The notes beneath the pieces are model-generated. The model had not been told where the DNA came from, ran no database searches, and worked only from the letters and a program-made list of their open reading frames with translations. From a virus, in the IMG/VR virus record IMGVR_UViG_3300024348_000035, positions 1 to 60,886 of that record: a stretch of DNA of 60,886 bases. One strand, written 5' to 3'. This document shows, one piece after another, positions 29,973 to 41,700 of the stretch. The position numbers and the translations under genes were made by a program. The stretch's first letter is position 1. Every line of letters begins with the position of its first letter.

Positions 29973-32900
29973 TTAGTTAAATCCGTTATCCACAGTTTTG
30001 TCATCTTGCAATTCTTCTATTATCTCTGGCACTGGATCGTCTCCTTTAGAAGAATAATCCTTAGCTAAGCCTGTAGGGATTAACCAATTTTTAAGAGTTC
30101 CTAGCGTACCAACGTTTATTTTTTGTTCAGGAGACATTAATTGATATACTTTAGAATCTACCATTTGCTTAATAAAGTTATTCTTTAGCTCAGGATATTG
30201 CATCTCGTATAAGTTCTTTATAGGCAACTTACGGAACCACCATTTGCCTGCATGAGAATCGTCTTTATACATTCCTGCTTCGTATTTTTCACTAAAATTC
30301 CAAGCTTCTGAAATATCTAATAAATCTTTAATCATTCTAGCACCTACTACTGGTTCGTCAATCATTTGAGCAAGTTCGGCAGGTGACCATGCTGCTCCTT
30401 GTTCTAGGAGTAATCTGTTCATTTGATAAGCTGTATACTGAGTAGTCCAATCATCGTCATCATCCTCATCTGCGGCAATATTGGCCATAGCTGCTAGTAT
30501 AGAGATTATATTTAAATATAACAAATCCATACCTGTTCTATAAACTCCTCTTTTCTTAGCAGGACTTAAGTTTTTCCAATTAGCATGTGCTCCTGCTAGT
30601 CCTGCACGGTCTTTTATTATTGCTTTTCCTATACCGTTCCACATAAAATCTGCAGAAGCTCTATAACTTCCTATTTCCTCTTCTTCAGTAATAAATTGTT
30701 TTCCTTCTTTTCTAAATCGAGTATCCACCATACCAAAGAACCAGCCCCTGTGCATTAATAAATAATCTCCTAAGCAAGTTCTAGCAAGGGCCCCTTTATC
30801 CGTCTCACTTAAAGTACCATCTACCATATGAGTAACATGATCTATTTTACCTTGAGCAGATGAGAGAACCCCTTCTGTTACGTGTTGTTTAAACTCAGGC
30901 TTAATTTCTAAGTTACCGTTTACTACTTCGTATGCATTATATAAACTTTTTTCTCTAAGATCTTCCCAAGTTTTACCTACAGTTTTTTGATGAGCTTTAT
31001 CATTAGCTACTCCAGATTCTTTAGCAGTTTTTTCATAGAATTTAGCTCTAGTCATAAACTGATTATTATATAATCTATAATTATCATAAATAGCTAAAGT
31101 TATTCTTCCTTTAATTCCATAATCTCCCGTAGCAAATGGAGTATATAGTAAATCTTTATTAGTCAATTTTCTAGTTGCTCTATTTCTAGCAGTATCTTGT
31201 AAAGCTTTTTCAATATTTGCTACTTGTGCTTCTTGTAAAATAAGATGCATTTTGTTAGTCTGTTTAGCTTTTCCTATTTCTGCAGATACTTGAGCAATAT
31301 TAGACATAAATTCTACTCTAGCCCAATTTTTACTTTCATTAGTAGTGTATAATCCCACCATATCTTCTATTACAGAATCACCTGAACCTTTTAAGAAATT
31401 TGAAATAGCAGAAGTAAATCCTAGGGCAAGGTTATTATCTCTAATAAAAGTAGTAAATAATTGATTGGCTTTTGTCCAAGAGAATTGTTTACCTGATAAT
31501 CCTAGTTTTTCTGTTACTGCATTAGAAGGAACTTTTCCTGATAAATTAGCAGCTCTCTCAATACCGAATACGTGGGTATCCATTAAAATTTCTAGTGCCT
31601 TAAATTCATTAGTACCTTCTTTACCTGTTTTTCTAACTCCTGCTTTAGTATAGTTTCTTTCTGCCATTGACAACTGAATAACTCCTAAATCACCAGAAAT
31701 CTTATTCATTTCTTGATAATTTTCTGCCATTTCTGCAAAAAGAGTTACTGTGCGTGCTAAGTCATAAGATAAATCATTAGTATTCTTTATAGAACCTGTA
31801 AAGAAAATAGGAACCATTTTGTTGTTAAGCACACTTACTTGACCAAATTGTGTATCATCTGGGTCTAAGAACATTGAATCTCTTGCAAGTTTACCTACTC
31901 TAGTTAAAACACTTTCACCTGGTTTAGTAAGTCTATCCAGGCTACTTTTGAGAACCCCAGGAAGCATATAAACATTTCTTTCTTTCCTATATTGAATAGG
32001 AAGTTTCATTATTGCTTCTTGCTTTTTCTGAATAAGTAGGTCGTAATAAGCTTTAGTTGCAGGATTATTTTGCATTTCAGCATACTTAGGATTTTTATAA
32101 GAATCATTAGGAACAACTGAATGTACTATTACATTAGTTCCTGCTATTTCTTCCGTAGTAGTTAACTTTTTAGTATGATTTATATAAAAAGCTTCCCACA
32201 TTGCGTTGTAAATCTTTTTATCTGCTTCGTTTAAGTATACTTTAGAAATGCCATCATAATTTTCTTCTCCTAGTGCTTCAGCAATTTCTTGTTTAACTGT
32301 AGCAAGTGCGTTGTAATATCTGCTCCAATTATATTCTCTAATAAAAAATTGAGTAGGGTTTCCATTAACATCATGTTCTACTAAGTCCATCATTTTACCT
32401 CCAGACTTAAGCATTGCTTCTTGAGCTCTTAATACTTCATTAGCAGTTTGAGCAGTAAATCTTTTAATTCTACTTATAGATTCAAATATTATTTTAGTAG
32501 CGGCTTTAATTAAAATAGAACTAGCATTTTTGTACATACCTACATGCAATCTGTAGGCACTCATATCTTCTTCTGTATCATCAAAAGCTTTTGCCTCATC
32601 AAAATCTGGGTCTATTTTGTTACCATTATAATCAGTATTAGCTTCTATGAGGGTTTTAATTCCTTCTCTTCTAGCTAATGTATGAAGCATTGGATGCATT
32701 GCTGATATAAGAGTTCCCGCAGATTGAATAGCATCTACTAATTCACCGCGCTCTTCTTTAGGAATACCCCATTCATAGATATCTGCTAAGAAAGTAGTAA
32801 ATAAATTAGAGTACATATCCATAAATCCTTTAGACATTACTATTACTCCTGGATTTATTTTTTTATTATCTATTCCTTTTTCTAGTAAATTATAAATCTG

Positions 32901-35762
32901 ACTTAATTCTCCTTGTGCTAATTTTACAAAACTAGCAATAGCAGCATCTAATTCTCCTTTGGTTATTTTATATTCTAAAGAATCTATTTCTACTTTTAAT
33001 CGATCAATAGTAGATTGATTTTTAATTCCCCTCTCAAGAAGTGCCATTCTTTCTACCAATTGCGCCTTAGCTTCTAGTAAAAACTTTTGCTTCTGCGCTA
33101 TGACAGGGTCGACATTCAACTCTTCAGGTTCTTCCTCAAAAACTTCTTCTTCGGCTTCTTCTTCTAGTTGATAAAAAACATCTTTGCTTTCTCTATTTAA
33201 ATTTCCAAGTGCTTCATTTGCTAAAATAGATTTTGCTAAAGGATTAATAAAATTCTCTAACTCTACTCTAGCCTTAGCTCCTTTACTGAAAGTAGTTTTA
33301 GCCCATTTTATAAACTTCTCTTTAATAGCATTTAGGTAAGCAAAAAATCCTTTGGTCTCTGGTCTGATAATCTCAGGCTTAGTATATTGACCTACTATTT
33401 CTTTGGCTAGAATTTTACCTAATGTTTCTTCTCTAAATTGTGCTTCAGTTTTATAAACATCTTTGTATTCTTCTAATACTTCTGCATATTCAGGTGTTAA
33501 ATGCACTGCATCTAAGGCTCTAAGTACAGAAATATCTCCTTTATCTTTTAATATTCTAACAGCAAAATGGGCAATTTCTTCAGGCAAAGTATCTAAACTT
33601 CTTCCGTCAGCTATACCTATAAGTAAATTAGCAAAATCTGCTATACCTAAAGCTCCTTTTTGATATTTACCCTCGAATCTCTGTATTAAATCTTCTATAG
33701 CTTCTATTGCTATACCATTAGTTTCTGCCCAAGTACGTAATTTATCCTCTAATTCTTTTAGGGGTTTTTCATTAATAGCTGAACTCAGCTGCATAGCTTC
33801 ATCTACAATCTTAATGTAATAATTTCCTGAAGCAGCTTTAGGCATTCTTAAAGCAGTTGAAGGTTGAGTTTTATTATAAGCAGCAAGTAAAGCAGTTAAT
33901 TCATTGTATTTAAAAGGGGAGATAAATCCTTCTTTAGTAGCATTAACTTTTTTAAGTATTCTAGCTTTAGCTGCTAAAGGGGTTTCTTTAGGAAGATTAT
34001 ATAAAATAGTTCCCTGATCTCTTTGTTCTTTAATATCTAACTCATTCCAAGTATTACCGTGTTCATCTGTAACAACTTTTACATTTTCTTTACCGTATTG
34101 TTTTCTAAGAATATTAGTTACAATATTTTCATAGAAATTATAAATAGGTTTTAAAGCACCAAATCCTTCTGGACCTTCTACTCTTTTAAGTTCTTGTTTA
34201 AGTTGGTTTATTTCAGTGTCTATTGGAAGTAACTCTTCTTTTATTTTACTTGACAAATCAACAATTGCCCAATTATTTTTGCTTGCTATTTCATTAGTTT
34301 TTAAAAAATATTCTGCCTCATTTTTAGAAGCAAATTTATTTTCATATCTAAATGTAGGTGTACCAGGAACTTGACTGGCAAGTCCTCCAATTACACCGTA
34401 TATTAATTCTGTATTAGTACTTTTCTTTTTTTCTTCAAGTTTTGCAATTCTATCTTCTTTTTGTTTCTTAAACTCTTCTAAAGTAGTATGTCCTTCAACT
34501 TTACTAGCTGTATTACCACTAGGAAATATTACTTTCTCATAACCTTTCTTAGCAGAATCTTGGATAATAGATTTAACAAAGAATGTTACCCAGTTGTTGT
34601 CTTTATTTAGAAGTTGTAAGAACTGGTTTTTAAATTTTTCTTTTGATTTACTTCTTTCAAAATCTAATGCAGAAATTTCTTGTAGTTTTGCTTTAGTTGC
34701 AAATTCTTCAGAAAAATCAGGTCTAGTATCTTTAAAGTATAAATCAGATAATTCTGGAAATTGTTCTGTTAATTTACCTTTTCTACCTTTTACTCCTTTA
34801 TAATTAATTTTAGTATTAGGACTATTATCATATTCATTCCCATCTTTTACAAATATAGTGTGACCAAAATCATAAGGTTTAATTGTTAAATCTTTTTCAT
34901 TTCTAACCTTCTGAAAAAATGATTGTATTTCTAGTATTCTACGAGTTTTTAACTGATTAGCACTTTTAGCTAATTCTTCAAAAACATTCATAGGTTCACC
35001 CCTTTCTATTCTATCGTTTACATCAACAGAAGTTAATTCATCACTCCTAAACCAACCAGCCATATCTCCTCTAGATTGATTAAATTCATTATCATGATAA
35101 CCTCCACCTGCTGAAATAGAATTAACAATACCTACAGTTCTTATAGCATTCTCTGTATAATTAGTACCTCCTGGTACTGTTAGATTAGAGTGATGTTGAG
35201 TGGGTGTTTCTAATTCTTCTTCTAATTCTTTATTTAATTTAACAACTCTATTTTTAGCATCTATTTCACTACTTGCATCTTGTATTTCAGTTCCACTTGG
35301 GTCTATAATTACATAATTATTTTCACTTACTTTTTGGTAAGTAAATGGTATACTATTGTTATTATAACCACTTTGTTTTTTAGCAGTATTAATCTCAACA
35401 GTGTAACTATAAGTAGCAGCAATAGAAGTAGCTATCTCATCTTTAGACATTCCTGGTTTAGCAACCTCTTTAAAAATCTCTAATTGGTCATTTGAAACTC
35501 CTTGTTTTTGCAAGTCATTTAACCATCCCTGTAATTTATCTTGAGTAAATAATCCTCTTTGAATCTTAGAAAGAGCATCTACCACTCTTAAAGTTTGATT
35601 TACTTCTCCAAGATTAAGTAATTCTACTATAGTAGGAAATCTATCTGCAGTATTATTATCCATCCAAGTAGCTATTTTAGCCTTTAAAATAGCAGGCATT
35701 AAGTTACTTTGGAGTAGTAACTCTTGGTATTCAGGATGGGAAGTATTTATACAATGGGACAT
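29973..35762 (-). CDS. 1929-aa giant virion-type protein
   Basis: Last gene of the minus-strand operon, starting 2 nt after the RNA polymerase gene. Around residues 400-560, KKGYEKVIFPSGNTASKVEG and VKVVTDEHGNTWNELDI match a domain found in large polyvalent phage proteins. SLDTLPEEIAHFAVRIL near 720 looks like a zincin helix whose first His is replaced by Glu, so it is probably inactive as a protease. The second half is helical, with an acidic DEDDDDDW stretch and no obvious catalytic site. Such giant proteins in crAss-like phages are packaged and probably ejected into the host with the RNA polymerase. That role here is inferred. Confidence 0.78.
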   Translation of the reverse strand: MSHCINTSHPEYQELLLQSNLMPAILKAKIATWMDNNTADRFPTIVELLNLGEVNQTLRVVDALSKIQRGLFTQDKLQGWLNDLQKQGVSNDQLEIFKEVAKPGMSKDEIATSIAATYSYTVEINTAKKQSGYNNNSIPFTYQKVSENNYVIIDPSGTEIQDASSEIDAKNRVVKLNKELEEELETPTQHHSNLTVPGGTNYTENAIRTVGIVNSISAGGGYHDNEFNQSRGDMAGWFRSDELTSVDVNDRIERGEPMNVFEELAKSANQLKTRRILEIQSFFQKVRNEKDLTIKPYDFGHTIFVKDGNEYDNSPNTKINYKGVKGRKGKLTEQFPELSDLYFKDTRPDFSEEFATKAKLQEISALDFERSKSKEKFKNQFLQLLNKDNNWVTFFVKSIIQDSAKKGYEKVIFPSGNTASKVEGHTTLEEFKKQKEDRIAKLEEKKKSTNTELIYGVIGGLASQVPGTPTFRYENKFASKNEAEYFLKTNEIASKNNWAIVDLSSKIKEELLPIDTEINQLKQELKRVEGPEGFGALKPIYNFYENIVTNILRKQYGKENVKVVTDEHGNTWNELDIKEQRDQGTILYNLPKETPLAAKARILKKVNATKEGFISPFKYNELTALLAAYNKTQPSTALRMPKAASGNYYIKIVDEAMQLSSAINEKPLKELEDKLRTWAETNGIAIEAIEDLIQRFEGKYQKGALGIADFANLLIGIADGRSLDTLPEEIAHFAVRILKDKGDISVLRALDAVHLTPEYAEVLEEYKDVYKTEAQFREETLGKILAKEIVGQYTKPEIIRPETKGFFAYLNAIKEKFIKWAKTTFSKGAKARVELENFINPLAKSILANEALGNLNRESKDVFYQLEEEAEEEVFEEEPEELNVDPVIAQKQKFLLEAKAQLVERMALLERGIKNQSTIDRLKVEIDSLEYKITKGELDAAIASFVKLAQGELSQIYNLLEKGIDNKKINPGVIVMSKGFMDMYSNLFTTFLADIYEWGIPKEERGELVDAIQSAGTLISAMHPMLHTLARREGIKTLIEANTDYNGNKIDPDFDEAKAFDDTEEDMSAYRLHVGMYKNASSILIKAATKIIFESISRIKRFTAQTANEVLRAQEAMLKSGGKMMDLVEHDVNGNPTQFFIREYNWSRYYNALATVKQEIAEALGEENYDGISKVYLNEADKKIYNAMWEAFYINHTKKLTTTEEIAGTNVIVHSVVPNDSYKNPKYAEMQNNPATKAYYDLLIQKKQEAIMKLPIQYRKERNVYMLPGVLKSSLDRLTKPGESVLTRVGKLARDSMFLDPDDTQFGQVSVLNNKMVPIFFTGSIKNTNDLSYDLARTVTLFAEMAENYQEMNKISGDLGVIQLSMAERNYTKAGVRKTGKEGTNEFKALEILMDTHVFGIERAANLSGKVPSNAVTEKLGLSGKQFSWTKANQLFTTFIRDNNLALGFTSAISNFLKGSGDSVIEDMVGLYTTNESKNWARVEFMSNIAQVSAEIGKAKQTNKMHLILQEAQVANIEKALQDTARNRATRKLTNKDLLYTPFATGDYGIKGRITLAIYDNYRLYNNQFMTRAKFYEKTAKESGVANDKAHQKTVGKTWEDLREKSLYNAYEVVNGNLEIKPEFKQHVTEGVLSSAQGKIDHVTHMVDGTLSETDKGALARTCLGDYLLMHRGWFFGMVDTRFRKEGKQFITEEEEIGSYRASADFMWNGIGKAIIKDRAGLAGAHANWKNLSPAKKRGVYRTGMDLLYLNIISILAAMANIAADEDDDDDWTTQYTAYQMNRLLLEQGAAWSPAELAQMIDEPVVGARMIKDLLDISEAWNFSEKYEAGMYKDDSHAGKWWFRKLPIKNLYEMQYPELKNNFIKQMVDSKVYQLMSPEQKINVGTLGTLKNWLIPTGLAKDYSSKGDDPVPEIIEELQDDKTVDNGFN

Positions 35763-35764
35763 AA

Positions 35765-38700
35765 TTAACCGTTTTTACAATTTTTAGCTTGATATATTGC
35801 ATTAGCTTGCTCTTGACGGCTTAAAGATAAGAAATCTTTTTTACTTAACTCTGTACCTCCAGCTCTAGTGTATTCTTCAAAATCATTTGATTCTAATTTT
35901 TCAAATAATCCCATAGGTTCTTTTGCATTTACATCAGCCATTTGAGCAAGTGTAAGTGTTTTTGGTGTTGCAGAAGCAGTGCCTTCTTGCTTCTCTGAAA
36001 GTCCTGTATCTGCCATATCTGCTAGACTTAATGGTTTAACACTAGTAGATGGTTGAGTACTTCTTAATTGTTCTACTACTTCAGCTAATGCTGTAGGATG
36101 CATACCTTGACCTCTAGCTTCAGATTTACCAGCATATAGTAATGTAACTCCATCAAGTTTACCTTGATTGATTTGATCAAGTATCCAGTTTCTTTGTTGT
36201 GGTTTAACATCTTGATGCTTAGTACCTAACAACCATTCTTTATATGCTATAACTGCTTCTCCAATACTAGCAACTTTTATAGTGCCTCCATATCCAGCTT
36301 CACTAAAAGGATTACCAAAATTTTCTATAGCATTAGCTGCAGAAGATCTCATAGTATTAACTCCTTCTGCAGTATAAACAGCTCTTGACTCTAAATCACC
36401 TCTCCATTGTCTTGATGTATTTATTGTGGGTTTAACACTAGTAGATGATTGAGTAGTTGGAGCAACAGTAGGTTTCAAAGAACTTAAATCTTGCAGGGCA
36501 TCTTGTTCTATTCCTGACATCATAGCATCATCTGATAATTTATCCATTTCTGCTTCCATATATGCTATAGGACCTTTAGCTACACCCTTTTTCTTTTTAG
36601 GTACAGCAGTTTCATTAATATCGTCATAGAAATTAAACTCTAATACAAAGTTAGATGTTCCTAAAGTATTAATAGGGAAATACGTAACTGTATCTATTTT
36701 ATTCCTGCCTTCATATAAATCATTATTCTTTTGGTCAAATGCTGTTTCTTTATATTCAAAAAGTCTATATCCTCCTCCTGTTTTATTGTAGACTTTAATG
36801 TATTTCATTGGAGCAGCTTTTTTACCAAAAGGAAATAGCTGAGGATTTTTATCTCGGTTAACTATTAAGTTTCCTTTAGTAGTTACTATAACACCTCCTT
36901 TATCATTTCTAGCAGCCATTGTAGTGTCGTAGTCCATTTGCTCTGCAGTTCTTCCTGCTTTAGGAGTAAATATTTTATTTACATCTACTTTAACAGATTT
37001 AGTAAATTGCTCTCTATCTGCATGGTTCTGCATAAATTGCCTCTTAAATCTATTTGACCTAGCTTCGTCATTCTTTAGAAAATCTGAGTATAAAGCATCG
37101 GCAAGGAAATCATTAAAAGGTCTTCCTTTAGTATCTACAATACCGTTATCTACTTGGTAACTATCTGACCAGAATTTAACTGGAACTATGTTAGAGAAAG
37201 TAAAAGGACCGAATCCGTAACCTGCAGAGAAGAAAGTATATTGCACTAACTTAAGAGCCATTTCTTTAATAGCAGGGTCTTTATCTGTTAACATTCTTTC
37301 CCAAGCTTCTGTAGCTCTTTGAAAATCTAAAGGTTTTTTACCTGTAGTATAAAATTCTATTCTTCTAACAGAAGAATTAGCATCTCCATCTACTACATAA
37401 AGAGAGTCTAATAGAGGAATAAATGGTGAATTCTTAGGTAGAGTTTTCTTAAATGCTACTAAAGAGTCAGGTAGATTAGTTAAAATATCTTTACTCTGGC
37501 TATAGTCAAAGAACGGGAATCCACTTGCGATAAAGTTGATATAATTAATATCTACCATCTGAGCTTCTTTCTCTGTTAATGTAGAAAAATCTCCTTTTTG
37601 ATCACTAAACCAATTCTTTAATTCCCCTAGGGAAGAGTAGGTTAATACTCCGTCCTCATTTATAGACCCAATTGATGGGAATATTTTATTGAGTATAGTT
37701 ATAGGACCTTCTAGACCGTATTTATTAAAGGCAGCCATCATCGTTTGGCGAGTACCTGTTTTATATACTTCTTCTAATCCTATAATAGTATTACTACCTG
37801 CTTCAACTTTTCTACTTAATTTAGTTTGTTTGTTAATAGTAGTATAGTTATTGGCATTTGAGGGTCCTACTCCCGTTGTATCTGCTTTAGCCGCTTGAAT
37901 ACCTACTCCTAGTTCAGTTGCTATTGTGTAGTATTGTTGGAAAGCAGCAATAGCTCTATATTGAACTTTGTAATAATCTAAAGTTCCACTAGGATAGACA
38001 GAATCTTCTAATTCTTTTGTAGAAAAATCAAGGTCTTTAAGTAAATCCTCTACTTTAATATCTGCATTTTCTAATTTATCCTCTAGTTTTTTCTTCCATT
38101 TAGCCTGTATTTCTCTAAATTGTTTTTCATCAGCTAGACCTCCTTTATCGTTAAAGTATGCTTGAGTTAATTCTATTATAATAGGTTGGTTTAATAATGC
38201 AAAAACTGTTCTATTATCTACTCCTAATCTCTCTAGCAACGCTTGAGTATTAGCAGTAAAAGTATTCATGTTCAAGAAAGAAGCTAATGGATCACTTGCT
38301 GTGTCTACTACAGCTGCTAAATCAGTAGCCAGAGATTTAGAAATACGAACTCCTTTATTATTAGTAATTTGATTTAATAAATAAAACTGCTCTCCATTAA
38401 ATGAAATAGGATCTTTCAACTGCAAATCTGTATATTGAGCTTTAGCATGGTGAGTATTATGATTAGCAAAAATACCAATCAATTGGTTACCCGTCATATT
38501 TCTTCTGAATAACTCTAACTGCGTAGATGGATAGTTAATATTAAAGTCTTCTTCGTTATCTAGTTCCTCTGCATTTTTAATTAATTCTGTCTTAGATAAT
38601 CCAGTTACAGTTTTACCTGCTTGTAATAATCTAATTCTAGCAGCTCCTTCTTTAAGAGAATCAAAGTTTCCAGGGTTAAGTATAGACAGCGCAGTGTTCT

Positions 38701-41700
38701 TATTCTCAAAAATACCTTGAAGTATTTCTAGTTTTTTATTATCTCTAGCTTTAGAAGAGTTAAATTCTATAGCATTAAAGTTTTCTGACAATAATTTCTT
38801 AGCAATAAAGTCAATTGCTTCTTGGTGTTTAGCTGTTAAAGGAGTCTCTACTTCATTAAAAGGAACTGCATCAGAAAGTGCTTTGTATAATTCGTCTAAA
38901 CTATCTTGAATATATTGTACAAATTTACTATCAGCTCCGTGAAGTTTAATAGCAGCTTTTTTCTCTTCTTTTATTTCTTTAATAGATTTACTAAGTTCTT
39001 CTTTATCTGCCATTATAACAGGGTCAAGAGCTAATTTATCTAATAATTCTGTACGGCCTTCTAACATTTTAGCTATGTTTTTGGCATCTACATTTTTATT
39101 TACAAATCTTTTATAATCTTGAAAATTAGTAAAAATATTTTTAGCAAGTTCTTGTGCTTGTTCCTCAGTTTCTACTTTGTCTATGTACTTAATATACTTA
39201 GGTTTTCCTTGTTTATCTACATAGAAAGACCTAGCCATCATATACATCTTATCAATATCAAAATCCAGACCTGCCAAAGTAGTTACTTCTTTAGGTAGCA
39301 TCATCATACCCCCCATTGCTTCTGGAGTAAACCCTACTATTCTAATATTAAAAGAGGAATATTTATCTTCGTTAGGAATTCTATATCCAATAATTTGGAG
39401 TAATTCAGGCGAAGCTTTTTTAATAGCTTCTATATCTACTTCTCCATTAGCATCTAAAGGAAAATACTTTCTAGAAGTCCAAGGCATCATTGCTTCTAAA
39501 GTAATTTTACCAAGCTTTTTATCTACTTCAAATTTAAGACTTTCATCTACTCCAAAAGAAGAAGCATTGACTACTGCTCCACCTGCAATCTTTTGCTTAG
39601 TAACTCTGTTCTTAAAGAATGAATTTAATACTGCACCCATCTTATAAGCAATAAGTGGGTGGTACAGCGGAAGAGTAGTAGTAATAGTTTCTTTACCATC
39701 TACGATCTTTTGAATAGGTTCTAGGGCATCTAAATACTCTTGCCCCATATCTCTACTAATAACTTCTTTTCTCAGCATTTCTGCTAAACGTTCGTAGTTT
39801 ATAGTACCGTCTTCATTTTCAAATACTTCTTTTAACTCTTCAAAAGAAGCTTTTAAATCTTCAGCAATTAATTCTTGATACAATTTAGCTACTTCGTAGC
39901 CCTTCATATCTTTACCATTGACAGTATAAGTACCTTCAAGATCCATATCTCCAATAGCAAGATTTCTTAACTGAGTACCAAAGTTACTTTCTGCATCAAT
40001 AAAGTGTTCAGGAGTTTCTTGCTGCAATCTCCATTCCTCTGTTTTAAGAGATATTACTTGTGCTCCTGGGGATATTTTATAAGTACCGTCTTTTTGTTTA
40101 TTAAAGTCAGTAAATCTTACCTTTCCTTTAGCGTCAACACTATTTCCTATTGCTCCTACTTTTATAGCAGATTCAAACATAGCTGCCCCTACTTCTTTAA
40201 TATTACCGTCTTCGTCTTCTATACCTTCCATTAATACATCGTACAAAGCTGCTAATTTAGGAAACTTGATATTACCTGCTTCATCAGTTTTATAAGCAAG
40301 AGCTCTAGTAAGAGTTACTTCAGAGTTTTTACCTTGAAAAGGAACTACTGTACCTTCTACGATTCTTTGAGAAAAGATAAAAGGTTTTTCTGGAGAGAAA
40401 AGATTTAATGCATTAGGCATAGCAGGAAGCCCTGCTACTTCTCTTTGGTATGCTTCTTCATGCTCAGGAGTCCATCTTTCTAATCCTTCTAGTTGTTGTT
40501 TTTTTCTATGAACACTAATAATAGTAGCACCATCAGTAAGATTGTGTTTCTTAGTTTTCCATAAAGCTACTAATTCAGCTACTTCTTCTTTAGGAAGATT
40601 AGAGCTTTTTAGTATTTCTGTTATATTATCAACTACTTCTTTTGCACTAGGTAATTCTTCATCATTTAAGATAATAGCTCCGTAGGTATCAGCTATGTCT
40701 TCGGTATTTGTGTAAGTACCTGGACTCATTACCTGCTTATATCTTTTTTGATAATTTACAGTGTTCTTATAAAAAGCAGGGTCTCCTCCTAATAGAGTAG
40801 TCAACTGCGTATTCATATAATAAGTATTATATAAATAGTCTAAAAAGAATTCTGTTTTATTTGCTACTTTGGCAGAAATTAATTTATCTGCAAATGTTAT
40901 CTCACCTGTAGTAGGATTTACGCTTTTGATAATTCCTTTAGTTTTATAAGCTGCAATATGATCAGTTAAGAATTTACCTTCTAAAAACTTAGTAACTTCT
41001 GCTTTTACTATTCCCTCATTAAATCCTTTAGATGTATCTAAAGTATTAGCTAAAAAAGATAATATTTGATACTTAATACCTCTTTCCATATAGTTGGGAA
41101 CAAGAGCTAAGTCTGTTCCTTTACTATTTTTTATCTTAATAATTCTAGAGAACTCTGCTCTTGCAGTATCTACTAGTCTGTCTATTATTTCTTCTTTAGA
41201 GTGACGTCTTGAAGTTATAAAAGGTAGAGTAGTTGAGTTTGAAGGAATAGGTAATTTAAAACGACTAACTCCTTTTTTATCAGCAGAGTTATAAAACATA
41301 GCTAATTCTACAGCAGTCATTTCAATGTCTGACATATCTCCGTAACTTACTGATTTCTTTTTACCTTTTCTAGCCAAACCGTCTAGTATAGAAATTTCTA
41401 GTAAACCATTAACATCAGAATCATCGTTAGCTAAATCCTTTAGGAACGGCAATTTACTTATCAAAGTATCTTCTGAAACTTCTTCTAGGTATTCTTGAAG
41501 TAATTGTGGGTCTTTAAATTTATCAACTTGTTTGCTTAAGAAATTAGCAAGCATTAAGTTATATACAGTTTTACCTTCTATATTTCTAAAGACAGATACT
41601 ACTTCTCTTTCTAATGCAGGTTGTAGTAATCTACCTAATTTTTCAATAGAGTTTTTATTTCCTTTAATTTTTGGATTAACAACGTCCTCATCAGGTTTCA